Assembly: GCF_020379485.1 (NCBI RefSeq)
Contig: NC_063452.1
Location: 34,681,608 to 34,745,607 of the forward strand
From: Brassica napus
Lineage: Eukaryota > Streptophyta > Magnoliopsida > Brassicales > Brassicaceae
Reading direction: 5' to 3'
DNA: 64,000 nt
Positions 45,001 to 55,893 of this stretch are shown piece after piece. The position numbers were made by a program, and so were the translations under genes. Position 1 is the first letter of the stretch. Each line of letters starts with the position of its first letter. The notes beneath the pieces were generated by a model. The model was given only the letters and a program-made list of their open reading frames with translations, ran no database searches and was not told the origin of the DNA.

Positions 45001-45504
45001 GACATGTTGATCCACTTTAATATCTTTAGTACTATCTGCAATCAGTAAGTCTCGAATGGTGCTAAAGAGTGGTTAGATAACAAGCAAAAATCTAATAAGT
45101 TCATTATCCTCTTCTTTACTCAATAAAAAATTTATGTTTGAAAATATTTTTTTTTTTTAAATTCATAAATAAACTAATATCAGTAAACCTCCCCCCATAC
45201 TTAAACTACACTGTCCCCAGTGTAAATTAAGTCAGAGTTATGGTGATAATAAATCATAAGTAATCAATGTAACGAGTTAGAACGATATACCAGACCGGAA
45301 TGGATGTTGACCGATGTAAGGATGTTGATATCGGTCGATGCAGGTGATGTTCTGTCGATCGATGTCGACAGTGTCTCATCGGTCGATACTAAGGGCAATC
45401 ATCTACTCGGATTTTTTTTGTTTCTTTTTTATTTTTATGACTGCAATAAGTAAAAACCAACATAAATCGTATATTAATAAAAACTAAATAAATATTACCT
45501 AATA

Positions 45505-45520
45505 GTGGGTTACCTCCCAC
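45505..45520 (-). promoter_or_regulatory. post-coding hairpin GTGGG-AGGTAA-CCCAC
   Basis: The same stem as at 16046-16061 with one loop change (C to T), again preceded by GTCAAGCTAA about 35-40 bases upstream. Confidence 0.55.
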
Positions 45521-45567
45521 TCAACGCTTTGTTATAGTCATTTAGCTTGACTTTGGAGGTGATTGGG

Positions 45568-47100
45568 CTAGTGATATTGAAAGTTGGCACTTGTTGGGAA
45601 ACAAGTCTCCATATTTTCTTTACGCTTGTTGAACCATGTACCAGTGAAGTCTCTCATTTCTTCATCTCCTCTGCGCCATTTGTCCATCATTATTGTAGTT
45701 GCATCTTCTATCTTCTGAAATCTATCTCCAAGGCTCTCCAGATTGAACTGATGTCTCATAAGTCTGGCGTATGTATCAGCTGAGATCTCCTCTGCATGGT
45801 TGTGTGTATCTGACATGTCTGATGTTATCTTTTGTACTAGCCTCCCTCAGTTTGAATCTTTGTCGACCGATATCTGTTGATGAATGTCGGTCGATTTGTT
45901 ATTGCGTCTGTCGATCAATGGCGATGCTTCTGGTCGATAGGCAATGTAACTCTGAATCTCCACCAATTCCCCTTGAATAGCTTATATCTTTGAGGTCAAA
46001 GCACTAATGCTAAGATCCATTGGGAAATAGATGTCATCACATCTCCTATCAAGCCTCTCTTTTGTAGATTCCAGAGCTCTGTAGATCCTTTCTACTATCT
46101 GATTTATATCTGCCCTGGTGTGAAAATCTGGTTGAGATTTTATCGAATATGGGTGTGGTGGGTTGTCATCGACCGATGTTGGTATGTGTTTGTCGATCGA
46201 TGTGTGTAAGCGGTTGTCGATCGATGTAGGTCGAGCAACGTCGGTCGTGCGCTGAATTCTGGCTATGTCTTGCTTCATCTCCTCCATGCAAGTAGTCAGC
46301 CAGCTGATACTATCATTCAGTGGATAGTAGACACCATCGAGTTTCATCTGGAAGGCTTCTTTGTTTTTCTCTTGGTCTCCATAGACTCCATAGAACATCT
46401 TATTGATTTCGTCTTTGGTGTAGATCTCTGGTACTAGCTTGGTTTGTGTGAATGAGCTAGCATGTTCCGGAAGACAAATGTAAGCTGGCTCATCTCTTGA
46501 AGCTCTTTCCATAAGTCTTCAGATATATCTGTTGTGAACACGAATGGTGTGTCCATCTAGATCTCTGGCGTATCCCTGATTATCTCTGTAGATTCCATAC
46601 TCATCCTTCTCTTCCCAGTAGAATCTTCTAGTACCCAAGAGATCGAAAGCTCTTCTGCCGAATCCTGGCCGTCTGTCGACCAATGTTGGGACGTCAATGT
46701 CGATCGATGGTTGACTTGGATGGCAAGTCCTTTGTTTGAAGCTTTTGTCTATGCCACCAGCTGTGTCATAGAACTCTTCTATTGGTGTTCTGGAATGTTG
46801 CGTTGATGTATGAACATGTTGTCTGCTCAATTAGTTGTCTGAAGGATATTTGCGATGTCCTCGTGATACGTGCAGTGTACGTCCGTCTATTGCTCTTGCG
46901 TAGCCATATGGGTCCCTGAAAATACAAAATTTGTCTGGAATTAGATACTGGTTATCAAATTTATCTTCTTCGCTTACAGTGGTTTTTGGTATTGGACGGA
47001 TGTCGATCGATGTTGTATTGTTGATGCCAATCGATGTTGAATGATTGATGTCGATCGATGGATGGCTCTCCCTATCGATCGGATGGCTGAAACGTGTTCT
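45568..47100 (-). pseudogene. C-terminal region of the Athila-like polyprotein
   Basis: Open blocks 46519-46830, 45982-46512 and 45568-45816 on the minus strand. They contain repeated Ser-Ile-Asp-Arg motifs, a GYARDLDG/YGYARAIDG repeat (about 46555 and 46880) and predicted coiled coils (MEEMKQDIARIQ, SLGDRFQKIEDA). No enzyme domain. The position is where RT would be in a full Athila. Stops separate the blocks. Function unknown. Confidence 0.6.
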
Positions 47101-47103
47101 TTC

Positions 47104-48561
47104 TCAAGCAGCTTCTGCTCGATTCTGATATGTTTCATCATGTCTTTGCATGTTGAGAAGTTCCTCGTACGTGAAACCCTCATGAAGTTCATCATCTCCT
47201 TGATCACAGTATGTTCTCTCTACTGCGTAGCTCTCGTGATAGCTATCATCTGCCCAACTGCCAACTGAGTAATCTCTGTGTCTGGTAGCGTCGACGTTAG
47301 TGTCGATCGATGGGAAGTAGTCGTTGTCGGTCGATGCTCGGAGGTGATTTGGTTGGTGAGGTTTAATGTCGATCGATGTTGAACCGTATCTGTCGATCGA
47401 TGGCGACTTCGTTTTCCAAGAGGAATGATAGAGAAGTCTATCTTCCTTTTCAAGAGTCTTTTTTTGCTCTATAGCTCGTTCTTCCTCATAATATTCATCA
47501 TACTCCTCTATATGCATGGTGTGTGTTGCCATAGTGGGAATGTAGTAGTCGTTTTCCCATTTTCCTTGACAGATATCAAACGATTCTTCTCCTTCTGCGT
47601 TGGTCAATTTTTGTTGGGCACTGTCGATCGATGTTGCAGTGTGAGTTTCGATCGACGCTGAGTATTCTGTCTCGTCCTCGGCTCCACAGTGGCAAGCTGC
47701 AATGATTCCTGGATCATTGATTCTTCTGGAGGTCGTCTGGGGCTGCTTGACTGGGATAGGATCGTAGTGGGCATTAGGATCGATGAGTGTTAGACACAAC
47801 TGGTTGGTTTGCAAGTTGCATACTGCTCCCACTGTTGACAAGAAGGCTCTCCCAAGTAATAGAGAAGAGTTACAGTTCAACATGATGTCCAAGACATGGA
47901 AATCTACTGGAACTAGGACATTACCAATCTGCACCTCTAGGTCTCTCACAATTCCTCCTGAGTTCCTCTGTGAACAATCCACAAAAGTGAATAATTTCTG
48001 TGAAGGCTCCATTTGCAGACCTAGATGGTCTGCCATAACCCTAGGTAGGATGCTGACTGATGCTCATGTGTCGCACAAGGCATGTGGGAATTCAATACCC
48101 TTCACCGTGCAAGGTATTGCAAACTGCCCAGGATCACTCTTCTTCTTCAATGTAATCCTCTTCCTCATCTTTTCTCGAGCTTCAAAGAACATTCTCTTGA
48201 TGTCTTCTTCAGTCTCCCTTGTTTCTCTGAAGAACATCCACAATCTGTGGGTATAATAAGCTTTATCGAATGGCTTATCTAGAGGAATCATGAAGACTCT
48301 TTTTTGGAAACTTTCCATTTCCTTTTCATTAGCTCTCCTCTTCAGATGTTTCGCCACTTTTTCAATTCTTCTTCTTAGGGTTCTTCCCGTAGGAACCCTA
48401 TCAACTTCCATAGGATCCACTCCATCATCTGAAGGTGTCTTGACGGTCTCCGGTGGGTTTTCTGAAGGTTTGGGTTTGGGCCTTAGTGCATTAAGACGTG
48501 CAACATCTATCTTTGGCATCTGCACTCGGTACGTAATAGGTGCTCGTCGATCGATAGGCAC
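47104..48561 (-). pseudogene. Athila-like protease region
   Basis: The upstream block (48064-48561) has KIDVARLNALR, a basic RTLRRRIEKVAKHLKRR helix, an aromatic YYTHRLWMFFRETRETEEDI segment and ends ALCDT. There a TGA (48066-48064) replaces the active-site Gly of DTG. The same frame continues as ASVSILPRVMADHLGL, FVDCSQRNSGGIVRDLEVQIGNVLVPVDFHVLD, LLLGRAFLSTVGAVCNLQTNQLCLTLID, a complete retropepsin fold. It then runs into the acidic and SIDR-rich tail to 47104. Confidence 0.8.
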
Positions 48562-48567
48562 TAGAGG

Positions 48568-49119
48568 TTATCGATCGATGACAGTGTCTTGATGTCGATC
48601 GATGGTGGGGTCAGAATGTCGATTGATGTTTACGTAGACAAGGCTGGGCGGATGTGGGTGTTTTGCTGCGAACTCCTCGTGAGTCATGATCCTCACTGCT
48701 TTGCAAGATGCGGTTGATTCCGTAGGTGTTGTCGATCGATATACAGGAGAGGACGTCAATCGATTTTGGATGACCTCTGTCGATCGATGTTCGTGGCTTG
48801 GCGTCGATCGACACCAATGTGATCCGCCGAAACTCATCAGACTTTCTACTTCAAAATCTCCTTCTTGCCGCTTCTCTTCCTTCACCACTTGCAAGAAATC
48901 ATCCCCAATGATGGCATTCACGTGGTGTTTCATCACATCATCTTCTACCCCTCTTGTTAAGTCTCCCTGCCTCTTAACAGCTTCTCCTCTCTATACAACC
49001 TGCATCTCCAGCTTCTTCACATGAGTGCTGAAAGTTTCAAACTTTGTGTTACGGTTGGTGTAGACAGAATCAATCTTCCCATTGAAGTCCACCATCATGC
49101 GCTGCTGTCCCTCTAGAAC
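48568..49119 (-). pseudogene. linker between gag and protease
   Basis: Starts after the gag block with LEGQQRMMVDF-GKIDSVY; a TGA near 48988 interrupts it. It continues MKHHVNAIIGDDFLQVVKEEK, a TCGATCGA-rich stretch read as HRST repeats, then HEEFAAKHPHPPSLVYV. The relic at 1680-1990 matches this block by block. Confidence 0.7.
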
Positions 49120-50022
49120 TCAATCAAGCATCTCCTCAATCTTGCTCTCTTGAGTTGGCGGTGGTGGCTTCTGGTAGTAGGAGCTTCCATAACCTCTGTT
49201 GTTGCTGTAGGGTTTTTGGTGCTGCGAACTCTGGTTGAAGTTACCCCTATTTCCATAGGAGTTTATGTTTCCTCCCTGGTTCCCCGAACCTTGGAATCTA
49301 GTTCCACTGATGAAGTTCACATCTGCTTCCTCTGCTCTACCCTCTGTGTCTACAGCCTCTGCATCCTCAACCAAGCAGACCTGCTTCCTGAGAAGCTTGT
49401 GAGCACTGTCCAACTTTTCCTTCACCTCATCCATCTGATCATTCCCAAGTATGGTGGCAGATTTCTTCCTCTCAAAGTCAGTGTTCTTGGTGCTGCTGCT
49501 AGATGCTAGGTTCTCAATAACCTTCACTGCCTCATCTGGATTCCTGGTGTTGAAGTTCCCATTGCTGGAAGCATCAAGAGCCATCTGGTACTGCACCGCG
49601 ATGCCTCTGTAGAAAGTACTGAGCAGCTGTACTTCATTGAATCCATGGTGTGGACAGTCTCTCTTATAAGATTTGAATCTGATCCAGGAGCTTTTGAATG
49701 ACTCTACAAGCTCCTTAGTGAATGTAGCAATCTTGCTCCTCAAGTCTTCAGCACGAGCTTCATCGAAGAAGTTGCATAAGAATGCATTCTTAATGGCGCC
49801 CCAGGATGTCAGAGATCCTGGTGGTAACTGCTTAAGCCAATGCGAAGCATCTCCAGCAAGTGAGTACTTGAAGAGCTTGCATAGGAGGTAGTCTTCAGAG
49901 ATTCCCTCGACTTTAATAGCAGATATAAGATCCTCGAACCTCTCCAGATGGTCCATAGGATGCTCGTGAGATAACCCATAGTAGGGTGTCTGTCCCACGA
50001 GTGTGTAGTACTGTGGCTTCAA
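49120..50022 (-). pseudogene. Athila-like gag
   Basis: A Retrotrans_gag domain with GLSHEHPMDHLERFEDL, LLCKLFKYSLAGDASHWLKQLPPGSLTSW, KNAFLCNFFDEARAEDLRSKI, FKSSWIRFKSYKRDCPHHGF and LSTFYRGI. Then come HKLLRKQ and VNFISGTRFQGSGN, and an Asn/Gly/Gln-rich tail. Open for 300 codons. The upstream N-terminal part (50127-50567) is in another frame and carries more SID/TSID motifs. The likely role was particle formation in trans with a full element. Confidence 0.85.
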
Positions 50023-50029
50023 CTTGAAA

Positions 50030-50567
50030 TCCCTCTGAATAGTGGGAGGACAAATGGCCGATCGGTTGGCGTAGAACTAATATGGATGGTTGTAGTCAGC
50101 CAACGTTCTGGTTCAAACAGCCTCATCTACAGGTAGAGTAGCGCCTGTAGCATCAGTATCGGGCTCAGGGATTGCAGCCCCCTGAGCATATATCCTCTGA
50201 TCTGCTGCATTACGCAGATGACCCATCTGGTCATGCAGGTTCCTCTATCATCTCGTACAAGTATCAAAGTAGCAACCATGTCTCGCGGCTCAGTATCGAT
50301 CGATGTTCGGACTGTAGTATCGATCGATGGTGGATGGAAGATGTCGGTCGATGAAAGATGAGTGTCATCGGTCGATAGTGGTGAGCGAGTATCGGTCGAC
50401 GGGACTAGTGTATGGGTCGACGGTGGTTGGCAAAAATCGATCGATGAACAGGTGGTGTTATCGATCGATGAGGAGCGTGCTTCTTTGCGGATTGAACACT
50501 CCAAGCTTGCAGGATCTGGTGAGAATAGCAGTTGAGTTTCCTTGTTGCTTCTAATACAGCTGGGCAT
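50030..50567 (-). pseudogene. N-terminal region before gag
   Basis: MPSCIRSNKETQLLFSPDPASLE, followed by many Ser-Thr-Asp and Ser-Ile-Asp motifs that are the translated TCGATCGA/TCGGTCGA repeats. Low complexity, no domain. A frameshift separates it from gag. Confidence 0.55.
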
Positions 50568-50666
50568 GTGCCTGAAAATTAGTACAGCTGGGCATGTACG
50601 TGAAAATCCAAGAAAATTTTTTATGTCAGAAACTTAACAAAAATTAAATCAATAGGCGATCAAAGC

Positions 50667-50684
50667 TCCCCGGCAACGGCACCA
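50667..50684 (-). promoter_or_regulatory. primer-binding site (Athila type)
   Basis: On the minus strand TGGTGCCGTTGCCGGGGA, one base different from the Athila consensus seen at 13391-13408. It lies four bases inside the LTR edge at 50689. Confidence 0.85.
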
Positions 50685-50688
50685 AATT

Positions 50689-52006
50689 TGATATCACTCA
50701 ATTACCCTAAGGAGTGATTTATACTCTCTCAAATAAAAGGTCGAGTTGTAGTACTTAGAGATCGAATTCACAGGGAGCTAGGGAACCTAATGGATCTAAT
50801 ATGAATTGTTAAGTAGGAAGTTTTTAAGATTTAAAATGTAAATTTGCAGTTTTGGTTGAGCAAGTAATTGCTCGATTGATTGGTTTAGGTTTTGGTGCTT
50901 AAAAGGAAATAGCTAGACTTAGGGTTTCTATTCAGGAAACTTGGAATTATAATCCTACAGATGCCTAATGAGTTGCATGCACGATAATGTAAAGCTCAAC
51001 TATCAATTCAACAAGTCCATCAGCTATCGCATGTTTGAACTTGTCTATTAACTATATCTAATGACCCAAACAAATGTGTTCGATCAATAGCAGTGTCGAT
51101 CGATGATCCTATAGGGATATCGATCGATACACCTTTTGCTCCGTCGATCGATTATACAATATGAATATCGATCGACGCACTTCTAGTTAAGCTTTATGCG
51201 CGGGTTGAATAATGCTTACGAAGCTCACTAGATCAGTCCTCGCCTTACTCTTAGCAAGAAACTTAGCTCAGTTAGAATGTTTTCAGGATGAGAATGAAGC
51301 TCTCGCTTTTATCTATCAATCCTAGGGCAAGTTCTAGGTAGCTAATCTAGAAACAGGCATTAATGAACAATCCTAATGATAATTACCACAACTCAGCAAT
51401 CTATAGTTGGGGCTAATCCCTCATAACCTATTTAAACCCTAAATCTAACAGTGGATTTACTCAGACATGGCCAAGCAATTCATGAAAGCAATTAGGTTAG
51501 AAAACTTCATAGAATAGTAAAATAGATATTAATGGAGTTCCAATCACAAATTATAACTTTGGATCTTCTCTCCAATCTATCACAATCCTAAAACCTTTTG
51601 CTGAAAGAAATAAAACTAAAACACACAGAAAAGCATCATTTGCCTCTTACATGGTGGCAAAGCTTATATAGTTAGATTAAAACTCGTCAGGGGTAATCTT
51701 ATAAATTGGTGAAAACTTGGACTTCAAGTCGGTTGTGACCAAACGGGCTTTCTGCGCGCTTCGCTGTCGATCGAAGTTCAGGTGTGAACATCGATCGATA
51801 TTCCTCCTCCAATATCGACAATGGTCGAGCTCGATCGTCATCTCAGGTGCTTGCTCCAAATATCTCCAAAATGCTCCAAATTCATCACTTATCTCCAAAT
51901 CACTCCTGATCTTATAAATATAATAAATAGACTCTATAATATAATAATAGATAGTAAAAATACCTATAAACCATAGATAAAAATGGGTCAAATCCATGGT
52001 CTATCA
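50689..52006 (-). repeat. 5' LTR of the Athila-like element
   Basis: 1318 bp, with inverted ends TGATA and TATCA. It shares ordered blocks with the fragments at 2629 and 4320. It carries six TCGATCGA copies in non-coding DNA (51105-51791). Confidence 0.8.
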
Positions 52007-52679
52007 GTAACCACTGTAATTTCTTTTGAAACACGTGGCAGCTCAACATAGTGGGAAATAGCACCAATACCCATAGAGTTATCTATGTCGCCCTCATTGT
52101 TCACGCTGTCCATATTATCCATACCAATGCTCCCTTCCTCGGCTTCTCCATTCACAACATTCTTCACCTGCTCAATCCCCTCTAGATATTGTTATGCTTC
52201 TTCAATAGGAGTAAACAGAGTGAGTGCACCTGGATTACTTTCATCATCTGGTAATCCACTCGCAAGCTCACTATAGTTCCCATCATATGAGCTTTCTTTC
52301 TCAACTCTTGATTGTTGCTCTGTTATTGGAACTATTTCCATTTCTTCGATGACCTCTACATGCAAAATACTTCTTCTTTCCTCTTTATCCACTGATGTCA
52401 AATACACAAACACATCTTCATCATCCAAAATATATGATTGCCTCTTAGGTTCTACTTCCAGTGGAATGTAACTCAGTTTCATACTCTTTGTACACGGAAA
52501 AATGGTCATCTTCTTGCATATCCTCTCCTTGAAAAACGAATAAGTGATCTCATCCAATGACGATGTCTTAAAGGATATAGCATACAAACGACCATTGCTT
52601 GGAATCCATTCATATCATCTCCAGATTTTGTATAATGTCCATAATAGTCGAAGTGTATGTTTGTAGAAGAATAACCCAT
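52007..52679 (-). pseudogene. MURA-like (Mutator) transposase, N-terminus only
   Basis: MURA-type transposases move Mutator-like elements. From the ATG at 52679: MGYSSTNIHFDYYGHYTKSGDDMNGFQ, a shift near 52590, then YAISFKTSSLDEITYSFFKERICKKM, KLSYIPLEVEPKRQSYILDDEDVFVYLTSVDKEERRSILHVEV, an acidic stretch and a TAA near 52192. The frame stays open beyond to the LTR edge at 52006. This matches the region preceding the MuDR zinc-binding domain in Arabidopsis and Brassica MULE proteins. The zinc-binding and catalytic parts are not present on the other side of the insertion, so they were lost. Confidence 0.75.
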
Positions 52680-53200
52680 TGTCTGTTGTAAAAAAAAAAA
52701 TAACTATTCAAAGTTAAACCTAGTTATACAGTTATGCTATTGAAGTTATACTAAGTTATACCTTGTTACACTTTTTTTGTTACGGAGTAAAGTTTCACCT
52801 ACATACATTTTTCTACTCTAGCAGTTTCCGATAACATCTTAACAGGATTCAAAATTCACAGCTTTGATTCCCGACATTACCTTCTAGTTGTTGATTATCC
52901 ACATCCATAACATACAGACAATCCAAACTTTCCCATTCCTCCAGAATTCGATTCAATTGACCCAAATATGAAATCAATCTAATATCATCGATACAGACCA
53001 AGATACTGCTTTACCTGAAGTTGATTTGACCTAGGTTGGGGATCAATTGCTCTGGGCCTGCTGCTCAATGATTCAGCATCCAAGCCGCAGATTTGAAATC
53101 GCTGATTTGCGCTCTCGCCAAAAAAACCGCGAAACCAAGAAATGGAGGAGAGAGAGAGAGAAAGAAACGCCACCATCGGAGAGAGAAAGAATAAAAAAAT
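52680..53200 (-). promoter_or_regulatory. upstream region of the MURA fragment
   Basis: Non-coding, with an A-run after the start, TTATACC-type repeats, and a GA repeat (about 53146-53163) that is a CT-rich leader on the minus strand. The frame at 52985-53176 has no known match and is probably leader. Confidence 0.4.
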
Positions 53201-55808
53201 ATAAACCCCAAATAAAATGAATAAATTAAAACCCTTATTTTGCTCGATTTTTATTGGTCATATACAGAGGGGCACTTTCGACATTGCCCATCCATATGAA
53301 GAGTATCAGAATAGACAAGAGTATGTGAGAATAAGTAAGAGTACGACAAAATGAATTTCGCCTCATTAAGAGCATCTGAGCGTTTCTCCCAAAAATTATG
53401 TCAAATCAGCATTTAGTTATATTAAATTTTCCAAAAATATTTATTTCAAAATAAAATAAAAATAGTATCAAACAAGGTAAACTAAAAACAGAAATCAATA
53501 TAAAATAAGACAGAATAACAAACTAAAAATCTTTAAAAGAAATTAAATTGATTTATTTACTAAATATTTGGAAAAGGAGCATAAAATATGTCTTAAAATT
53601 CAGGATTTTATATAATGCAAGACTTTGAAAGAATATCACTATATGAACTTAAATTATCTAACAATTAACTTTACATGTGTGCTAACTCAACGAAAATTAA
53701 TATTAAAATAGTTTAACAAAACATAAATATTTATGTCCACAAATTTTCTTGTATGATAGGTGATACAAGAATCACATCTTTAAAAAATCAATAAAAATAT
53801 TAAATTAACAAAATAAAATATAAAAAAAATAGAAATTAATTTATGTCTTCAGATATGTAAAATCTAAAGAATCATATTTATTCAATTAAAATACAAATAA
53901 AAATAAGAAACTAAGCTAACAAAGGAAACATATATCCTTCTAAAACTTTAACTTAACTCTTTGGAAATTCAATATCAAACATAAATTCTTTAAAAAAATG
54001 TTTCCTACAGTATGTCTAAATATACAAAATTATATATATCAAAATAAAGATAATTAATTAATATCAAAATAGCTAACCTAATAACAAATTAAAAGAAAAT
54101 TGCAAGACTCACAATAGTCACTTCAATTATTTAGTGATGATTCAACCGTATTAATGCTCCAACTACGTTTCAGAGTTTGATGGACTCGGTATTTAAACCT
54201 TATATGCGTCACTTTGATGCATAACTCATCACCATAAAACATGTGGACATCTAAAATGCAACTTTGAAATGATGAGACAGAATGTTTGTATGCTAAGAGA
54301 AGTAAGTATGCTTTTGCTAGGGAAAGCGTAGAGTATTGAGGGCATTATGTTATTTCTGAGGAGTATCCGCAAACTCAATGAAAGTTAAAGCAATTGCTTA
54401 ATGGCATATATAATTATATTTTTCTCAAGGACTACATGGATCTGATATCATATCTCTCTGAAAATTCAACACAAAAATGTTTAACTAACAAAAAAGGAAC
54501 ATACATTATGTCTTATAAAACTGTAAGAAGTTCCAAAGATTTTGACAACCTAAAACCCATAATTCTTGACAAACTTATTTGTAATAGTTAGGGATAGAAA
54601 ATTTCCAGTTAGGGATAGTTACCTGGCTTTTAAATAAATATGAAAAGTTGAAATATCCATAATAGCTAAAAGATTGATGTTCTGTCTTTTAAAATGTCAA
54701 ACCATTTTTATTAAATTATAATTCTACACAAATATAATAATTCTAAAACGTGTTGGAAAATTTAGTATCTCACATTTCCAGTAATTTCTAAAACAAATCA
54801 TGTTTGAAAATACCATCTCTTTTCAAACTCTAAAATACTATTGTAGCATATGCTTTCACAATTATTGTACTGAGAGATACATTTAGAAAAGGAAGTAAAA
54901 TGATGACTTCGTAATTCTAAACATATTATGAAAATATAAATACAATATCTGATGAAGTGTAAGCTCTAAAAAACATAAATTCAACCAAAAAAAAAAAAAT
55001 ATTATTTGCTAAACTTTCCACCATAATTTTCAACTTTTGTGCCTTGCATAATGCCGAATGCAAAATCAGGTTAGGTTATTAAAATTTATGTATTTGATTG
55101 TCATTTAGTAAAACAATAAAATAATAAAGACCAGTAGACTAACATAAATCATAGTTAAATGACTAAATGACAATCAAATACAATATTTATAGTACCACTT
55201 TTTATACTAGGGAAAATAAATAAAGCACGTACCCCATTATAATATGTGTGTCCTATGATAATCAACATAACTAGAAACAATTTGCAAGTAATTAACAATA
55301 CATCTATTATGCTTGAAAATTCAATTTCATCAATAAACATCACCTAAATGTAAAGTTAAACATTCTAGATAAAAGAAACATAGAAAAAAGCCAAATCAAT
55401 ACAACAAAAATGAAGTTAATGAAATAAAATATTATATTTTACATACGTATAATTCATATTATGTTGTAACCTATTAAATTTTGTTTTAGTAAAGTTAATA
55501 TTGCACCGTCAAACATATAAAAAGTGGTTTCAATCCTAAAACCACATTCAACAACCAATTTCAAATTAATGACATAAACTTAGAATGATAATTGTAAGTG
55601 TCTGGAGAAATTTTCTTACTATACATTTATGAGTCAGTTTTTTATTAATGATACATTTTCGATTTGTAAAAAAATTTAGATGATTCAAGCCACATACACA
55701 AATAAAACAATAGCTCTAAATTGACTATACTAAATCTAAAATTAAATATGATATAAATTCAACATTTTATATATAAGTAAAAATGGTCAATATTTCAAAA
55801 TACACTAT
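53201..55808. other. AT-rich region, probably Helitron interior
   Basis: No convincing gene. It is very AT-rich up to the Helitron 3' end at 55836. The 5' end of that Helitron was not found. Confidence 0.5.
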
Positions 55809-55836
55809 CCGCGCGAAGCGCGGAAAAAATCTCTAG
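55809..55836 (+). mobile_element. Helitron 3' terminus, plus orientation
   Basis: A perfect hairpin CCGCGC-GAA-GCGCGG (55809-55823), an AT spacer, and CTAG at 55833-55836 followed by T. This is the standard 3' end of Brassicaceae Helitrons; insertion is between A and T. The element lies to the left. Confidence 0.8.
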
Positions 55837-55867
55837 TTTGATTTTAGAGGATTCAATTTAAGGAGCA

Positions 55868-55893
55868 CTAGAGCTTGACCCGCACGTCCGTGC
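55868..55893 (-). mobile_element. Helitron 3' terminus, minus orientation
   Basis: On the minus strand GCACGGACGTGC (hairpin, 55893-55882), then GGGTCAAGCT and CTAG (55871-55868) followed by T. The element lies to the right. It faces the other terminus across 31 bp. Confidence 0.7.

Larger units (their letters stand above)
45301..51805. repeat. dispersed palindrome TCGATCGA, about 27 exact copies
   Basis: Exact TCGATCGA, usually as GTCGATCGATG, occurs by my reading near 45357, 46195, 46218, 46700, 47000, 47053, 47306, 47373, 47393, 47624, 47648, 48547, 48573, 48597, 48733, 48780, 48805, 50298, 50321, 50438, 50461, 51105, 51121, 51143, 51167, 51769 and 51791. A further set of TCGGTCGATG variants lies between them. 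About 0.1 copies would be expected by chance. The motif is read in at least two protein frames (SIDR and HRST) and also lies in the LTR, so it is conserved as DNA or RNA. Confidence 0.9.
45000..52006 (-). mobile_element. Athila-like non-autonomous element rich in TCGATCGA, one LTR
   Basis: Minus strand. The 5' LTR (50689-52006) starts TGATAGACC and ends GATATCA in element orientation. The primer-binding site is at 50667-50684. Then come gag, linker, protease and a long Ser-Ile-Asp-Arg-rich region to about 45540, the post-pol hairpin at 45505-45520 and a purine tract (GGGGGGAGG, about 45188-45196). No RT, RNase H or integrase is present, so it depended on other elements. A matching left LTR was not found; the left edge (about 45000) is approximate. 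It interrupts the MURA gene at 52006. Confidence 0.8.

Noticed and set aside
45160..45200. Left LTR of the second Athila-like element starting TGATATTAG after the GGGGGGAGG tract
   Set aside because: The sequence beyond does not resemble the right LTR (50689-52006). The left LTR is either lost or outside what I can match.
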